A stretch of DNA of 64,000 nucleotides, from positions 8,566,001-8,630,000 of the forward strand of contig CM065296.1 of assembly GCA_032871835.1 (NCBI GenBank), given 5' to 3'. The position numbers were made by a program, and so were the translations under genes. Within the stretch, counting starts at the first letter, position 1. Each line of letters opens with the position of its first letter. This DNA is from Dipteronia dyeriana (taxonomy: Eukaryota > Streptophyta > Magnoliopsida > Sapindales > Sapindaceae). Positions 1 to 11,757 of the stretch are shown here, one piece after another. Under the pieces are notes generated by a model, which saw only the letters and a program-made list of their open reading frames with translations, was not told where the DNA came from and did not search any database.

Positions 1-1556
1 TAAATAAATGCCCTCACCATCAAACCACATTGTGTGATGGTTGATATTTAAATATCTAAAAATTGTGTTGATTCATCATGTATAACAGTCGACTGAGAAA
101 ATATCAATTATTTTTTTGGTAAAAAAGGATCTTATCAGGATAAAATATGATCTGAAATGGGATTTTGCTTAGTTCAAATTTTTGAATGCTCTTTCGTTGT
201 TTCTATTTCTATTTCTATTATAATGAAGTCCACCGATTTGGAGATGATTTGATAATTGATACTACTAAATAGGGGGATAAAATTATGTGTAGGGACCTTC
301 AATGGACAAATAATAACCATCCAATTTATCACTTTCCAAATTTGATTTCAATAATAATAATAAACAACTTGATTAATTTATTTTTTAAAAGAGTAATGTT
401 ACTTTATCCAAATTTGATGCTCAAATGACGTGGCAACTGTCCCATCCATTCATGTAGATTGTATTATATTTGATTTAAATGAATGTATTAGAGTGTTGCC
501 ACGTCGTATGGGTGCCAAATTTAAACAAAGTAGCAAACTGTTTTTAAATTTTTTCTTTTTTTGGTTTTTGACATTGGTGTACAACTTGAAGTTTTGATGT
601 GAGACTAGTCATTTTTAGTAAATCCAAAATATTATAATCAAACAAAGTGTAATGGTAGCTTGTTATTAATATAACTTTTATAATAATGAGAGACAAATGC
701 AAAGAGGAGCCCATAGGGGCCATGACACCCCAGCCAATAAAAAATTCAATTTTTTTTTACTTATATTTATATAATGATATTATAATATATAAATGATAAT
801 TTTAACTCGGTCCACCTATTTTACTGATAAAATTAATTTCTTCCATAATTGATTATTTATTTTGTTTAGACAAAATCAGTCCCTTTTAGTATTTAATTTT
901 TTATGAATTCATACATTATTTTCTAATTTAATATATATATGGGTTACACATTTACTATATAGTTACAAGACTAATTTTCAATTATTGGATTTCAATCCAA
1001 AGGTCTATAAGAATTAAAATTTTGAAAATTTAAAAGAAATTAAAACTAAAAAAATTAATCTCATCTCGTAATTATCTCTACAATTATAAATGAACTATAT
1101 AGTAGTTAACATAGTTTGTTTGCTCGTAGTTTTACGGATTGACCATCTAGATTATTTTTATGAACTTCTAAGATTTTAGGTTTGAAAATATAAATTAATA
1201 AATATTTTATTTTATTTTTCAAGCTACTGTTGTCTTCAATCTTCAAAAACAATGTAAATGTCACCACAAAACTTGATATGATATCCTTAATTGGCACAAT
1301 TCGAGTAAGAGCTGCAAAAAGTTGAATTTGAAGTTTAGAAGTTTTGAAGGTGGAAATTATTGTTTTTGGAAGCTTGAATATTTTTGAGCTCACTCCTTAA
1401 ACAATGCAATGAGTTTTAAATGCTTTGACTAGCTTACAATTGTTTGTAATGGTGTATATTTTATGGGTGTTGATACATTTTTTGATTATGTCATGGTTTT
1501 GAAAATCAATTTTGAAGTTTTTTTCAAAAAAAATTAGGTTTTTGTTGAAAGTAACA
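1..1556. other. AT-rich non-coding sequence
   Basis: No open reading frame here resembles a protein family. Both strands give only short low-complexity reading frames rich in Ile, Lys, Asn and Phe. The only structure I can support is the small inverted-repeat element at 399-533. The rest is AT-rich spacer. Confidence 0.6.
399..533. mobile_element. MITE-like inverted-repeat element (about 135 bp)
   Basis: The left arm (about 399-436) and the reverse complement of the right arm (about 495-532) align over roughly 38 bases. They share the blocks TACTTT, AAATTTG and GACGTGGCAAC. The arms flank an AT-rich centre with no coding capacity. The size and structure fit a miniature inverted-repeat transposable element. 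I could not resolve a clean target duplication because both flanks are A/T runs, so the superfamily is undetermined. Confidence 0.5.
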
Positions 1557-2060
1557 TAATGAACTATCCTGATATTGCATGATGGATTGTCCAGATAGAA
1601 CATGATGCACAACAATCTACCTAGATATGGTATGATGAACAATAATCTACCAAGAAATGACATGATAAACTACCCATAAATGACATGATGGACTACCTAG
1701 AAATGGAATGATAGACTGTCCAGATGACATGATGAGCAATAATCTACCTAGAAATGGTATGATAGACTGTCCAGATATGACATGATGAACAATAATCTAC
1801 CTAGAAATGGCATGATGGACTGTCCAAATATGACATGATGAACAATAATCTACCCAGAAATTGCATGATCGACTACTCATATATGACATTATATTGTAAT
1901 TTTCCATTGCCTAAAAACATAAAATGTTGCAATCCCAATATTGATGTACAACCTCCACATGCATACACGTGGCATGATGGACTTTCCAGATATGACATGA
2001 TGATCATTAATCTATCCAGAAATGGTATGAGGGACTATCCAGATATGACACAATATTGTA
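1557..2060. repeat. Degenerate minisatellite
   Basis: Variants of CTACCTAGAAATGGCATGAT, GGACTGTCCAGATATGACAT and GATGAACAATAAT recur at least seven times with variable spacing and point differences. Two longer blocks near 1890-1950 and 2065-2130, both with AAATGTTGCAATCC, are also duplicated. The short plus-strand reading frame through it (1835-2194) only mirrors the repeat. It lies just downstream of the MULE gene remnant and may be part of that transposon's non-coding end. Confidence 0.65.
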
Positions 2061-2322
2061 ATTTTGTTAACTTTCCGTTGTCTAAAAGCAAAAAATGTTG
2101 CAATCCAAATATTGATATACAAGCTCCACAAGTAAACAATTTTTACGAAACAACAATTAACATATATAACATGACTTGTATCACATTAACATGACAAATA
2201 TAATTCCTCATCCAAGACATTCATACACTTCAATACGTCCGCAAACATTTAGAATGACATAATTAACGTTTTGCACATTTTTGTTTTAAAATAGTACACA
2301 TTTAGCAATTTGAGAAGGAAAA

Positions 2323-4075
2323 TCACGTCGGTATGTTGTTGTAGAATATCTCCCGTGCAGCTAGTTTTCTGAATTCGGGTATCTCCTCTTTGGCTAATGT
2401 TTTCCTTGTTATTAAATTCTCACAATACTTTGGCATAAAGGCTCTACAACTACAACTGTATGCAATAAAATAAAATAACATAAAATCATGTTATTAAATG
2501 TAAAAAGCTAAAACATAACAAATGATGTTACAAATGTAAGTTGCATACCCATCCTTTTTTTGTGTAATCTCCTTTTTAGGAACTAGTTTCGCTTTAACCA
2601 ATCAAGTGGACCAATTGACTCTCGCCTTGTCAATACCAACCGCTGCATGCAATATTGCTAGAATTAGGTATCATAGAGGGGTAAGCTCCGTACATCGAGT
2701 GTACTTAATGTCTTAATTACTCCTTGATCAGAGTCATAAATATCTATGGTCTGCTCTTTCAACAAAAGCTTACACAACACCCATTGGTCTTTCATCTCCT
2801 TTCTTTACTTCAGTTGTTCTTTGGTTACAAAACTAACTTTCTTATTTACATTTCGTACCTCTTTCCTAATCATGTTAAAGTTCTACACCATCCTCGATTC
2901 TAAAGTTTGTATTTCTTTTGAGAAAACAGTTGTAATATTACCATCGTCAACTGCATCAACCTATAGCAAAATTTATGTAAAAGCTGATATAACTGTGATT
3001 CTATAGAATAAATAAATAAATAAATTTCAAAGCATGCATTTTTTTCCTTTTTGTCTTAATATTTTTACCCTTCCTCTCTATCACAAATATTTTCTCTCTT
3101 TTTTTTCTTAATTTTTTTATCATTCACCTTTATCATAGACTTTTTTTTTTGCCTTCATTAATTTGTTTTAATTTAGGCACATCTTTTGTCATTTCCTTAT
3201 GACTTTCATCATAGGAGCCTCCTCCATGGTGCATATCTAGACCCATGTACAAGTTGTTATCAATACCAATCATGTACGGTTGTTGCCTCTCGGCATCTGT
3301 AAAGTCTCAACCACATCCATTTGCAAATCATTGCATAACAAAATTTTAAAAATTAATGCGAAAATATATAAAACAGGACAAATATCAACACATATTCATT
3401 ACCTCATCCTTGAATTCATCATCCAAACCGTTTAATTTCAACCGAAAAAGCCAATTCCTAAAACGAGGGATGTTGTGAGCCCTTTGTGTTGCAAGGACAT
3501 TAGTAAGACAACGAATTGACTCCATGGCCCAAATCTAAACAATGTTAAAATGCAAAGGATTAATAAATTAAAATAACAAAAACATATTACATTGAAAACT
3601 TTAAATAATGAAACATAACTGAATTGCCTAGGGAAATACATATAGTTTGTAACCCCAACCTCTTTGATCCTGAAATGTCCTTTGACAGTAATATAAATTC
3701 ATACTATATATGTATGACCCCCAAGGAAAGATTTTGAACCTAGGTAAATCCTCCACAATCAGAAAGAGACACTCCGTCGGGAGTATTGCCCAATCAAAAA
3801 TAAAGAATCAATGAAGACAAGTGCCAATCTAATTGGGTCTCCAAACCATTGAAAATTACATTGTCGAAATCGTGTCTTTAACCTGTCAACATGAGTAGAA
3901 CGACCCTTGAAATATCTCTCATGTATTACATCCTTAATGTAGTGGTATTTATTGGTCACATCAACATGAATCTCACCAAATGCATGCCCGTTACCAGACA
4001 AAACTCTTGTTTATCAAACCTAACGTGGTGGTTGTCCAACCCAAACCAAATCTTATCAAGGTGAGCATTTTCGAC
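2323..4075 (-). pseudogene. Ulp1-type MULE protein (DUF1985 + C48 peptidase), decayed
   Basis: Read on the minus strand from about 4075, a DUF1985-like segment is recognisable: IWFGLDNHHVRF, then FCLVTGMHLGEIHVDV, RLALVFIDSLFLIGQ, and after a frameshift near 3765 FLIVEDLPRFKIFPWGS. A stop follows at about 3625, and IPRFRNWLF lies beyond an apparent intron. The C-terminal part (about 2800-2323) resembles the end of an Ulp1/C48 cysteine peptidase: QWVLCKLLLKEQ, then IYDSD. A GT-AG intron at about 2466-2549 splices into GCSCRAFMPKYCE, followed by the EFRKLAAREI tail and a TGA at 2323. The region of the catalytic His reads Gln, and the sequence before it is coiled-coil-like linker, so part of the peptidase seems deleted. 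These domains together are typical of Ulp1 genes carried by plant Mutator-like elements. No transposase or terminal inverted repeats were found. Confidence 0.7.
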
Positions 4076-4091
4076 TACAATCTCTCTTTTC

Positions 4092-4201
4092 AATAAACTA
4101 TGACAAACTTTTGTACTAAAATACATAGGACGCCCAAAATCTTTTTAATAAACTATGACAAACTTTTGTACTAAAATACATAGGATGCCCAAAATCTAAA
4201 A
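4092..4201. repeat. 55-bp tandem duplication
   Basis: Two nearly identical 55-bp units beginning AATAAACTATGACAAAC start at 4092 and 4147. They differ at about one position (GGACGCCC versus GGATGCCC). They lie just upstream (minus-strand sense) of the MULE coding remnant. The near-identity points to a local duplication younger than the decay of the gene. Confidence 0.85.
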
Positions 4202-6333
4202 ACTGACAAAAACAACTATTCTAAAACTGAGTGAGTTCGTCAAAGTTAGTAATTATGTCTCTAATTAAGTCCAATACACTTAATCGACACATATAGTTGA
4301 TCTTCACTCCACTCCGCATATGTTTTGGGTATTTGAACAACCCCTCTACTAAATTTGACGCAATCTACGAAACAATATCAAATAAATCAATATATAAAGT
4401 AGCAATCTTATATTTCTTTTTAAAAAAAATGCAATACAAATTTTATTTTCTTTCAAAAAGGACAAAAAAATACACTAGCAATATCTTACACCAAACTCAA
4501 TACAAATTAAATTCAGTTTCTATATCATAGTCATGACATGAAAGAAATGGGTAAGCTAAAAAATAAATCAATAAACTATGACTATCTTGTAGAATCACAT
4601 AAAAAATAAAAGACGTAACCAAAGTTTCCACATAACAAAGATTATTAAGATGTATAAACTGCAAAAGAGATGACATAAATCAAACATGTATCTCAATTCC
4701 TAAGGCCACCGTTTATTAGCTTCACTAAATACAAATGACAACTTTCAAGCAACCAAATCCCTAAAACCAGTTAAAATTGTTATCTTTACTTAGAAATTCC
4801 ACTAATTATCCATATACACTTCAAAAAAAAGAAAGATATAAATCGCCATATTAAAACTTTAATGAAGTTACAGAAGCTTAACCAAATCTAACGTTTGATA
4901 AAATTGGATTTAGCAACGAAGACAACAGGTAAAGGCCAAGGTTTTTGGGTTCTATACTTCTTGATTTGAAGATTTGCAATAGGGATTGCTTCTTCAAATT
5001 TAAAAATGATTTTGAATAAAGAAAGTGAGAGTGGGTAAGAGCTCGGTTTTGGCTTCTTTAACACTATTATGTAGTAACACATAGTTGTCAAGGGAATCAC
5101 GACAGATGGTTGTTCTTCGTGGAGGTGGATACTCTTACGACGTCTCATCAATGATGACGACGACTTCTCTCACGTCGCCTCCTTCTCTTGTTCGATCAAC
5201 GACGACTTCTCTCACCTCTTTCTCTTGTTTTTCAGATAAAAAATGAAATGAAAAAGTAATGAAAATAGGTATTAGGTTAACAATTCATTAAGGGCAACTT
5301 TATCATTTTACAAGTATAGTTGGTTAAAAACGAATTTGTACCACAACCTGGTTAGAAAGGAATTTCATGAATTTCATTTGGTTAAAAAAAATCATCTCAT
5401 AGATTATTCCATAATCACTTCAAAAAGTAACCTCCACATACTTCTCAAAATCACTATAAAAACTTACCAGATTATCAATTAGTCACTTTTGGAAGTTTTA
5501 GCAAACATCATTTTATGTCAAAATTATAAAATAATCTAATTTTAACTTTTCAAAGCAATACCAAACTGGTCATAAATATTTTTTATGACTTAGTCACTTA
5601 ATTGTAATAATATATCCTAATATTTTAATAAATAACAACTATACTGTATTTTTATTGAAATTATAGAAATATATCCTTAATCAGTTTGATTAAGGTTAGA
5701 TTTAATGTAGACTTTTAACAATGGGAAGGACATGAATGTCATTTTCCACAAAAAGTAAATAAAAATATTTTTTATTTATTATAAAATAATAAATATTTAA
5801 AAAAATCTTTAGACATAATAAACATGAAAAAGAAATACAAAAAAAGGAGAACAAGAGGTCACACCCTCTAACCCTCACCGGATTTCCTATAGATATAATC
5901 GGTTTTCGTGGGTTACGGCTGGTTTTATTTTATCTTTTTTTTTTGTTAATTTCGATGGATTAGTGGATATCTGATTTTATTGTTAATTTGCTTAATTTTT
6001 TAATTATTAATTGATTTTCAATTTTAAAAATTATTTAAATAATAATAATATTATAATTGATAAAACATTAAAGGAAGAACAATTTGTTCAATTTATTTTC
6101 TAGTGTCAGACATTACTCAACTGTTAGTCAACAGTATTTTCATGTAATTAAAGTAAAAATTCAATATAATTGTGGTATTACAAAATATCAGGGTCTGTTA
6201 TTGCAATAAACCCTTTTTTAAATGATGAAATGGATTTCTTGAGCCAATGATGTATTGTGTATTTGTGTGATGGTTTATGAATGAAACCAAATAAGAAAGG
6301 GAATATTATCATAATAACATATGACCTGTAATT
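4202..6333. other. AT-rich non-coding sequence
   Basis: No recognisable gene. An 87-codon minus-strand frame at 4888-5151 matches no family I know. The stretch upstream of it (5150-5225) contains a twice-used ACGACTTCTCTCAC block, so it may be 5' sequence of the MULE or a captured fragment. The remainder is AT-rich with homopolymer runs. The end of this stretch (6334-6346) is the left target-site copy of the LINE that follows. Confidence 0.5.
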
Positions 6334-6459
6334 GGGTTATGTATGTTTTTTTTTTTTTGAAAGAGGAAAATCAATTAACCGAAAAGGATGACATAGTACT
6401 CGTGCTATTCTCCCCAACCAGACTCTCCACAACCAATGTACAGTCTTCCAGCTACAAAC

Positions 6460-6957
6460 TCACCCCCTATAAGCTAAAACAAGCTTTGCATGGCCATGAG
6501 CTACCTTATTGGCCGATCTAGGAACACAATCACAAAAAATAAAACAAGCATTATCAAACAAGTTCAAAATATCATGAATAATCATGCCCACCTTCGAGTT
6601 TGGAATTTCTTTCGCCTTAATTAAGATTACCAAAGAAAGAGAGACTGATTCCAGGGAAGCCGGGAACAATCCAGTCTCCAAAGTATGCTGTAATCCACAA
6701 AGAATAGCCATAACATCAGCATCATGAGGTTCATAACAACCCCCAACATTCCCACACAAGGATGACATAACTCTACCATCACTATCTCGAATCACCACGC
6801 CTAAACCAGTGGTCTTATCACGAGAACTCAACGCCACATCTGTGTTGATTTTGAAGAGACCGAGAGATGGAGGCCTCCTTAAGACACGTCTGGAAAACCG
6901 TTGTGACACCCCACCCTCTCCAACATGGACCTGTTGGAAATTCTTTAAAAACTCCAC
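6460..6957 (-). pseudogene. LINE-1 ORF2 C-terminal RNase H domain
   Basis: About 165 residues of a plant LINE RNase H (RVT_3-like) domain. It starts after a linker, with FKINTDVAL (the first acidic strand), GLGVVIRDSDGRVM, then DADVMAILCGL and near the end CVPRSANKVAHGHAK. In the active enzyme this domain degrades the RNA of the RNA/DNA hybrid. The usual Glu of the AE pair reads Asp (DADV). It is the 3'-most coding part of the LINE. The upstream part of the same protein (zf-RVT) lies at 12452-12700, on the far side of Copia-1. The frame continues upstream as IWFRRNQFLHF, interrupted by stops. Confidence 0.88.
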
Positions 6958-7041
6958 AGACTAATCAAGAACATCATTAGCTGTTAAGAGAACTGCAAAG
7001 TGCAAAAATTGGTTTCTTCTAAACCAAATACGTCACCAAGA

Positions 7042-7654
7042 TGTTGGGTTATGTGAAGCCAGAAACGAACAAGAAAAACGAGCTTCAGCAGGTGACATGG
7101 CGGCAACCGCGACAGATGCAAGTGTTTGGACCGCGGCACACACAGCGGAGAAGTCCAGGCGTGACATGCTGCGCGTACTGCGACACATGTAACATGCACA
7201 CACCGCGGTCTGTGGAGCGGTATTCCACAGACGAATCATGCATTGTGGACTGCGACATAGGCATGTGTCCACACAGCGGTCCAGACCGCGGTACAGATAA
7301 AATTTGGGAGAAAAAAAATCCCGTGCAAACAAGCAATTAGAAAAGGAAATAGATTCCAATTGGGATTTGGCTAACCCTAGTACTCCTATATAAATACTAC
7401 CATTATTTGTATTCCACATAGAGAAGAAAAAGAGCAGAAAAATATTACGTAGTGTATAAGGAAAAATGGCTAGAGAAAGAGCAATTGTAGAGAGAGACTG
7501 AAAGAGAGTCAAAGAGATTGTAATCAACTTTGATAAATAGTGGATTGAGTGCGGTGCGCTCCGTGGATGTAGACAAATTGCTGAACCACGTAAAATATTT
7601 TGTGTCTTTTTATTGCTTTCTGTTTTGTATACGTGCAATTTCTTCTCTACAACA
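7042..7654 (+). repeat. Copia-1 5' LTR
   Basis: Starts TGTTGGGTTATG and ends TACAACA. It contains a GC-rich U3 with several hairpins (GTCTGTGGA pairing with TCCACAGAC at 7208-7232), a TATA box TATATAAATA at 7387-7396, and the CGTGG...CCACG motif at 7562-7590. It differs visibly from the 3' copy at many positions, mostly transitions, so the insertion is not recent. Confidence 0.93.
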
Positions 7655-7671
7655 ATCGGTATTAGAGCTTC
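7655..7671 (+). promoter_or_regulatory. Copia-1 primer-binding site
   Basis: ATCGGTATTAGAGCTTC directly follows the 5' LTR. It matches the usual Copia primer site TGGTATCAGAGC, complementary to the 3' end of initiator tRNA-Met, apart from transition-type changes. Confidence 0.75.
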
Positions 7672-7738
7672 GCGTTGGGGCAAATTATTTTTTCACACAA
7701 ATCTAGGTTTTCTCGAGGTCATCGATTTTATCGTGGAG

Positions 7739-8469
7739 ATGGAGTCAGAGAAGGAAACATAGAAGATTGAGAAATTCAATGGATCAAATTTCAGCTTTTG
7801 GAAGATACAAATGGAAGACTATTTGTACCAGAAGGATCTACATTGGCCGATAAAAGAGAGACCAAAGGATATGACCGATGAAGATTGAGAAAAGAAATGG
7901 AAATCGAAGAACATGGATGATGATGACTTTGAACTCCTGGACAGGAAAGCATTGAGAGCAATTCATCTCAGTTTGATGAAGCAGGTCACCTTCAACGTAA
8001 AAGATCAACAGACAACCAAAGATCTAATGGATACCCTATCATACCTATACGAACAACCGTCTGCGGTAAGAAAAATCCATATTGTCAAGAAGTTATCAAC
8101 CTTGAAGATGGCGGAGGGTCAGAATTTTAAAGATTTTCTAAACCAGTTCAATAAAGTGAATGATGGGTTGTGTTCTTTGTCTATGGGTTTTGATGAGGAG
8201 TTTATGGCGGCATTTCTACTCACACAAATGCCAAAAAGTTGGAAAATTACATGCCAGTAGATTGCCAACTCATTCGGGAAAGAAAAATTGAATCTTCAGC
8301 AGGTTATAAACATGATCATGACGGAAGAGATCAGGATGCGTGAAGAGGGATTAGAGGCCTCTACATCTTCAGCATTGAATTTGGAAGGTAGAGAATGCAA
8401 AAGCAGAAATCGAAACATAAATCAACGGGGAAGATCAAAGTCAAGAGGAAAACTTAAGTCTAAGAATTA
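7739..8469 (+). pseudogene. Copia-1 gag (capsid) region
   Basis: The ATG at 7739 opens a frame reading MESEKET, then a TAG at 7760. It resumes as KIEKFNGSNFSFWKIQMEDY, which is the typical Copia gag N-terminus, followed by the UBN2-type core (ALRAIHLSL, FLNQFNKVNDGL, AAFLLTQMPKSW). Stops lie at 7760, about 7887, 8258 and 8468, all in one frame. Most look like single changes from Gln or Trp codons. Active gag forms the cytoplasmic virus-like particle. The nucleocapsid zinc knuckle follows in the next open segment. Confidence 0.88.
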
Positions 8470-8479
8470 GGTCAAATAT

Positions 8480-9961
8480 TTGGGAAACCAGCAACGAAGC
8501 AAAAAGGATGCAGAATGCTGGAATTGTGGTAAGAAAGACCATCTCTCGTATGAGTGTAAATCTGAGAAGAAAGATAAGGGCAAGAGCAGTACGAATTATG
8601 TATCGGAGGAGTCAGATGACTACTTTATCTGCTCGTTGAAAAGCATGATGGAGTCCCGGGTCTTGGATTCGGGAGCGACGTTCTATGCCATACCTCATAG
8701 GGAATTGTTCGAGAACTACATCTCTGGAAATTTGGGTAAAGTGTATCTTGGTGACGATCAAGCATGCGACATTATCGTGAAGGGAGATGTGAAGATTCAA
8801 CTATAAGGGTCAGTTTGGAAGCTCGACAATGTGAGGCATATACCGGACTTGAGGAAGAATTTGATCTCCATTGGGCAACTAGCGTCAGATGGTTATGTGA
8901 CGACTTTCACAAGTGATAAGTGGAATATTTCGAAAGGTGCAATGACAATCTCCCGAGGAAATAAGAATGGGTCACTTTACACAACCACGGATGGTTGTGG
9001 TTCAGTCGCTATGGCAGAAGGCAAAGACGATCCGAACTTGTGGCACAAGAGGTTTGGGTACATGAGTTCTCAATGGTTGAAGTGTCTGCATTCGAAAGGT
9101 AAGTTACTGGATTTGAAAAGTGTTAATGTTGGTTTCTGTGAGAGTTGCATTATAGGAAAGTATAAGCGAGTGAGCTTCAAAAGGACCGGAAGAACACCAG
9201 TAAATGAGAAGTTGGAACTAGTGCACACCGATGTTTGTGGTCCAGCTTCAGTCTCATGAACTGGAGGTAAACTGTACTTCGTCATGTTCATCAACGACCA
9301 TTATAGAAAGGTATGGGTTTACGTTCTAAAATACAAGTCTGAGGTATTTGATGTTTTCAAGAGACGGAAAACCAGGGTTGAGAATGAGACAGGTTTGAAG
9401 ATCAAAAAGTTGCATTCAGACAATGGTGGAGAATATGAAGATAATGAGTTTAAGAGGTTTTGCTACCAAAATAGGATAAAGCTCAGTAGGACGGTTCTTA
9501 GAACCCCACATCAGAATGGCATGGCTGGATGGATGAACAAGACATTGACTGGGAGAGCCAGAAGCATGAGGCTACACTCAGGGCTGCCAAAACAGTTCTG
9601 GGGAGAGGCAGTCAATACAACAACATATTTGATCAATAGAGGACCATCAAAGCCCTTGGACCTCGCTATACCAAAAGAGACCTGGACTGAGAAATAGGTA
9701 AAACTTTCTCACCTTAAAGTGTTTGGGTGTGTTTCTAATGTTCATGTAGGTGGTCACGCGCAGAGTAAGCTAGACGCAAAGTCAGTGAAGTGTACTTTGG
9801 TGAGCTACAAAGAGGATGATTTTGGTTACAAGCTATGGGATGACCAAAACCGCAAGATGATCAGAAGTAGAGACGTTGTCTTCAACGAAAGGGTTATGTA
9901 CAAAGACAGGAACACACAAGTGTCTGAGCCAGAAGAGCCAGAGTTTTTTTGGACCGAATGA
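8480..9961 (+). pseudogene. Copia-1 zinc knuckle, protease and integrase region
   Basis: A CCHC knuckle CWNCGKKDHLSYEC lies at 8516-8557. It is followed by the aspartic protease motif VLDSGATFYAIP (catalytic Asp at 8666). The integrase begins LWHKRFGYMS, continues through CESCIIGKYKR, and has the first catalytic Asp in VHTDVCGP and the second in HSDNGGEYED. The third acidic residue seems lost: the usual AER reads AGW in HQNGMAGWMNKTL. Stops at 8804, 9257 and 9695 interrupt a single frame. A GAG-pre-integrase stretch (LRKNLISIGQL) precedes the integrase. Active enzymes would process the polyprotein and insert the cDNA. These copies cannot. Confidence 0.9.
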
Positions 9962-10083
9962 TGTACAGAATAGAGAGATCATGGAACACATCAAACAGAA
10001 TGATGAAGAGCAAGGTGTGCAGCCCCAGGTACAAGAACCAATCCCACCTAGAGATGTTCCAATAACACAGGTCCAGAATACAT

Positions 10084-10978
10084 TGAGAAGATCACCTTAA
10101 ACTCCTATGCCAAATAGGAAATACTTGCACTATATGCATCTGATAGATGCGGGAGAACCTGAGTGCTATGATGAAGCTTGTCAGGGAGAAGATGCGAGTA
10201 AGTGGGAGCTTGCAATGAAGGATGAGATTGAGTCGTTGGCATATAACCAAACTTGAGAAGTGGGTATATCGAATCAAGGAGGAACGTGACGGTTCCAAGA
10301 GATACAAGGCACGACTCGTAGTCAAAGGTTTCCAACAAATTGAAGGTATCGACTACTCTGAATTTTTTTCTCTTGTTGTTAAACTAACTACGATCCGGTT
10401 TGTGTTAAGTATTGTCGCATCAAAAGGGTTATATCTGGAGCAGTTAGATGTGAAAACTGTCTTTCTTCATGGGGAATTGGATTAAGAGATATACATGAAG
10501 CAACCAGAGGGGTTTGCGGAAGATGACAAGGAAGAGTTGGTATGCAAGTTGACAAAGAGTTTGTATGGTTTAAAACAAGCTCCCCGACAGTGGTACAAGA
10601 ATTTCGATGGATACATGCAAAAGAATGGCTACTTGAGATGCAATGCTGACCACTGCTGCTACTTCAAGAAGGTTAAGTCTAGTTTTATAATATTGCTATT
10701 TTATATTGATGACATGTTAGTAACTGGTGCAGATTTAGAAGAGATAAATAATTTGAAGAAGCAACTTTCGAGTGAATTCGAGATAAATGATTTGGGTCCA
10801 GCAAAGCAAATTCTTGGAATAAGGATTAGTAGAGACAAACACGAAGGTACATTGAAGCTTTCACAAGCAAAGTACGTTCGGAAGGTGTTACAGAGATTCA
10901 GCATGGGAGATGCTAAACCAGTAAGAACACCTTTGGCTAGTCACTTCAAGTTGTGTAAGGATCAGAGTCTGAAGACGT
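10084..10978 (+). pseudogene. Copia-1 reverse transcriptase region
   Basis: RVT_2-type reverse transcriptase. A frame break around 10240 precedes WVYRIKEERDGSKRYKARLV. Then come GIDYSEFFSLVVK and LEQLDVKTVFLHGELD, a TAA at 10483, and YMKQPEGF. The hallmarks LYGLKQAPRQWYK and the catalytic YIDDML (Tyr codon at 10702) follow. The palm motif is intact but the frame is not. The last stop here is at about 10978, directly before the RNase H region. Confidence 0.92.
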
Positions 10979-10995
10979 AAGATGAGAAGGATTTC

Positions 10996-11679
10996 ATGGC
11001 TAGAGTACCTTACGCTTCAACCACTAGAAGCCTAATGTATGCCATGACTTGCACAAGACCAGATATTTCCCAAGCAATGGGAGTTATGAGCCGATACATG
11101 TTCAATCCGGGCAAGCCTCACTGGGAGGCCATGAAATGGATCCTAAGATACCTGCGGGGTACGAAGAAAAAATGTCTAACCTTCAGAAGAGATGAAATCA
11201 AGCTAGAAGGTTATGTGGATTCATATTTTACCAGAGAAGTGGATCATAGAAGAAGTACCAGCGGATATGTGTTTACAATGGCGAGTACTGCAGTTAGTTG
11301 GGTGTCCCAGTTGCAGAAGATAGTGACAATCTCTACAACAGAAACTGAGCATGTGGTTGTGACAGAAGCAAGCAAAGAGCTGATATGGTTACAAAAGTTG
11401 TTAGTCGAGTTGGGATTCGATCAGGTGATGAATGTGTTGCATAGTGACAGTCAAAGTGCAATACACTTGGTCAAGAATTCGGCGTTCCATTCTAGGACCA
11501 AGCATATAGACCTTTGCTACCACTTCATTCGATCGTTATTCGAAGAAGAAGTGTTAAAGTTAGTAAAGATTGTAAGAACTAAGAATTCGGTTGACATGTT
11601 AACCAAGCCAGTCACTACTGAAAAACTAGAGTTGTGCGCAACTTCAGTAGGTCTTCAAGAGTATAGACATGGGGAATGA
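10996..11679 (+). pseudogene. Copia-1 RNase H and polyprotein end
   Basis: The frame runs from VPYASTTRSLMYAMTCTRPD through RYLRGTKK into the RNase H domain: the first acidic residue in YVDSYF, the substituted TETEH (normally AE), then LHSDSQSAIHL and the end segment LTKPVTTEKLELC. Its stop at 11677-11679 is the natural end of pol. This is the longest undamaged segment of Copia-1. Confidence 0.9.
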
Positions 11680-11746
11680 ACGCAAAGTTATTTATCCACT
11701 AAATCATCATGAAAGGATGGAGAACACCCATTGAGTTTCAGTCTTC

Positions 11747-11757
11747 AAGTGAAAGAT
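11747..11757 (+). promoter_or_regulatory. Copia-1 polypurine tract
   Basis: The purine-rich AAGTGAAAGAT lies immediately before the 3' LTR, where plus-strand DNA synthesis is primed. Related Copia elements have AAGTGGGAGAT here. Confidence 0.65.

Noticed and set aside
1106..1663. Two minus-strand reading frames of 88-95 codons
   Set aside because: Low-complexity composition, no motif or family resemblance. The second one overlaps the start of the minisatellite.
4888..5151. 87-codon minus-strand frame as a small gene
   Set aside because: No recognisable domain, and its length is within chance in AT-rich DNA. It may be MULE flank.
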